Position numbers and translations under genes: made by a program | The notes under the pieces: generated by a model | Seen by the model: only the letters and a program-made list of their open reading frames with translations | The model's database searches: none | Told to the model about the DNA's origin: nothing | NCBI GenBank assembly: GCA_964428355.1 | Contig: CAYRYU010000142.1 | Location: 1-15,481 of the forward strand | Origin: CAYRYU01 sp964428355 | GTDB taxonomy: Bacteria > Muiribacteriota > Ozemobacteria > Ozemobacterales > Ozemobacteraceae | Length of the DNA: 15,481 nt | Direction: 5' to 3' | Shown: in pieces, positions 14,521 to 15,481 of the stretch | Layout: every line of letters begins with the position of its first letter | Position numbering within the stretch: the stretch's first letter is position 1

Positions 14521-14934
14521 TCAGTTTTCCGGTCGAGTGGGCTTGTCCCCCATCTCAAGTATTGATGGCAACAACTTCCGCCGAAGAGGGATTTCAACCC
14601 TTCCGGCTAAAGCATTCCATTCCGCTTCATTTTCCGGCCATGGTTCCCCCAGGACATTTTTTACCTCCTCCCGGGTCGTTCCAGTTTCAACACCCCCGAA
14701 AGAAGCGCTTCCGGTTGGTACATCCAGATTGCAGTACGAATCGTGATCGCAAGGCCAGGACAGACTGCAGGCCCTGTCGGGGTCCTTGCCAATCCTCTCC
14801 GAGCCCATTGGGACGATCAAACTCAGTTTGGAGAAGTATTTCCTGTTGGCCCCGATTTCCGTGGGAGTCCCGAAAACCTGGAAAATGTTCTCCTGGTATC
14901 CTCCCAGAAAAAGTGGGGCCTTTTCGTAGTCCAT
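14521..14934 (-). CDS. 3' fragment of the disrupted BamE-like gene (two motif copies)
   Basis: One hundred and thirty-seven codons beginning with an ATG directly after the TAG. It carries the second motif (residues 11-24, FGTPTEIGANRKYF following) and the third (85-98, GTTREEVKNVLGEPWP). Between them is a Cys-containing segment (CSLSWPCDHDSYC, Cys56-Cys68). It is the most likely piece to be expressed on its own by re-initiation, but no clear Shine-Dalgarno precedes it. Confidence 0.5.
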   Translation of the reverse strand: MDYEKAPLFLGGYQENIFQVFGTPTEIGANRKYFSKLSLIVPMGSERIGKDPDRACSLSWPCDHDSYCNLDVPTGSASFGGVETGTTREEVKNVLGEPWPENEAEWNALAGRVEIPLRRKLLPSILEMGDKPTRPEN

Positions 14935-15126
14935 CTACTCGATCATTTTCGACAATTCCGCCCCATCGAACTTCCCCTTCTCGAAAAATCTCCTTTTCTC
15001 CTTCCATTCGAAATCGAAGTTCGTGACCTTATCCGACTGGTTGAAGCCAATTCCCAGGGCGGAAAAACCCTTATCCTTGCATCTCACTGAAAGCCTGTCG
15101 TAACTCCATCTCAGGACCGCCTCCAA
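14935..15126 (-). CDS. Middle fragment of the disrupted BamE-like gene
   Basis: Sixty-three codons in the same frame between the TGA and the TAG. It completes the first BamE-like unit: RWSYDRLSVRC, then LGIGFNQSDKVTNFDFE. The only start at its beginning is a TTG directly after the TGA, with no ribosome-binding site. The high G/C third-base bias continues through it, which argues it was translated as part of a longer protein until recently. Confidence 0.4.
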   Translation of the reverse strand: MEAVLRWSYDRLSVRCKDKGFSALGIGFNQSDKVTNFDFEWKEKRRFFEKGKFDGAELSKMIE

Positions 15127-15330
15127 TCACGGGGATCCAAGGATCCTCCTGACCTCCTCCTTCGTCATCCCCTGCTCGATCCCAAAGATCTCTTCGCCCC
15201 CGTTTTTCGAGATGTTTCCATCGACGTCCTCGATCGGGAATTGGAAACTCTCCACGATCCGGGTAACCTTGGATGGGACCGGTTTGCCCAGGTTCGAAGG
15301 CTTCACCAATCCGTCATCAACGTCCATCAT
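15127..15330 (-). CDS. 5' fragment of the disrupted BamE-like gene
   Basis: Sixty-seven codons from ATG at 15330 to TGA, ending in IEQGMTKEEVRRILGSP. It stops in the middle of its BamE-like motif, so it is unlikely to fold alone. Reading from the GTG at 15477 would give 116 residues with an Arg-rich N-terminus. All three minus-strand frames are open for much of 15331-15481, and I cannot tell which, if any, is coding; one of them ends in a TGA that overlaps the ATG ATG start and could be the tail of an upstream gene. Confidence 0.45.
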   Translation of the reverse strand: MMDVDDGLVKPSNLGKPVPSKVTRIVESFQFPIEDVDGNISKNGGEEIFGIEQGMTKEEVRRILGSP

Positions 15331-15481
15331 CTGCGGTTTCCCTCGGGGTTTCTCCGGCGATTCCGCGCGAATTCGGACTTTCCTGAATCCCCGATGGTTT
15401 CGAGCCCCACGAGGGGGCGAATGTGGCCGAAAAGCCAGGACGAACCGCAGGATGCGGCAGTGTCGGGCCAGGGCCACGGAT

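Larger units (their letters stand above)
14521..15330 (-). pseudogene. Disrupted gene with three BamE/SmpA-like motif repeats (two in-frame stops)
   Basis: One continuous minus-strand reading frame, interrupted only by TGA at 15127-15129 and TAG at 14935-14937. Three copies of a BamE/SmpA-type motif align without gaps: GMTKEEVRRILGSP, GGYQENIFQVFGTP and GTTREEVKNVLGEP. The residues after the first two copies also align (Pro, six residues, Arg, then Y/F near +9 to +10, then K/R-L-S). The TGA falls directly after LGSP, in the middle of the first copy; in the third copy that position is Trp, and a second Trp at +8 is shared, so TGG to TGA is the likely lesion. ATG ATG at 15330 has GAGGG about ten bases upstream and is the better start; the frame also stays open to a GTG at 15477 and the window edge. 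BamE-like domains occur in envelope lipoproteins, but no lipobox is visible here. An alternative is three tiny stop-start coupled genes, though neither internal start has a clear ribosome-binding site. Confidence 0.6.

Noticed and set aside
15127..15129. TGA read as Trp (alternative genetic code) to explain the broken BamE-like frame
   Set aside because: Several intact genes here end naturally at TGA (FIST, Clp/FtsH-like, membrane protein, SprA-like), so a genome-wide reassignment is not supported; the TAG at 14935 would also remain unexplained.

Overview
The window is GC-rich bacterial DNA that is almost entirely coding. Two very large eukaryotic-type Ser/Thr kinases, one carrying WD40 repeats and one an FHA domain, together with a FIST/GAF sensory pair, suggest a lineage rich in such signalling proteins (Planctomycetota, Riflebacteria/Ozemobacteria, Myxococcota or similar). 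The sequence alone does not fix the phylum. Translation is standard: TGA ends the FIST, Clp/FtsH-like and SprA-like genes.

Layout. Most of the window (13661 down to 1632) is one minus-strand gene run, apparently an operon with spacings of 32 and 96 bases and an 11-base overlap. In order it encodes: a 2008-residue soluble Ser/Thr kinase with TPR and WD40 repeats; a 495-residue FHA / zinc-ribbon / Ser/Thr kinase; a 1212-residue chimera that strings together a Clp N-domain, a ClpB-D2-like AAA+ module, a degenerate receiver domain and a complete FtsH-type AAA+ with M41 zinc protease; and a 252-residue membrane protein. A second minus-strand unit (1505 to window start), with its own plausible promoter, encodes a FIST-domain sensor overlapping by ATGA the start of a GAF-containing regulator that runs off the window. 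On the plus strand, divergent from the large kinase, lies a SprA-related putative metalloprotease (13785-14444). Convergent with it, on the minus strand from 14521 to the window end, is a single reading frame with three BamE/SmpA-like motif copies interrupted by two in-frame stop codons, best read as a decaying gene.

How the genes may work together (inference). The first kinase has five short T-hydrophobic-hydrophobic-K motifs at its N-terminus, which look like candidate phosphothreonine sites for the FHA domain of the second kinase. The pair could form a kinase relay controlling the double-AAA+ protease. That protease has lost the transmembrane anchor of true FtsH; the overlapping downstream membrane protein could replace it. 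I regard this kinase-kinase-chimeric protease-membrane protein cassette as the most likely undescribed system here.

A 42-base palindromic repeat occurs twice: once inside the GAF-regulator coding sequence at the window's left edge, and once in the convergent intergenic gap at 14458-14499. No tRNA, rRNA, CRISPR array, transposase or phage gene was seen. No non-coding stretch exceeds about 150 bases.
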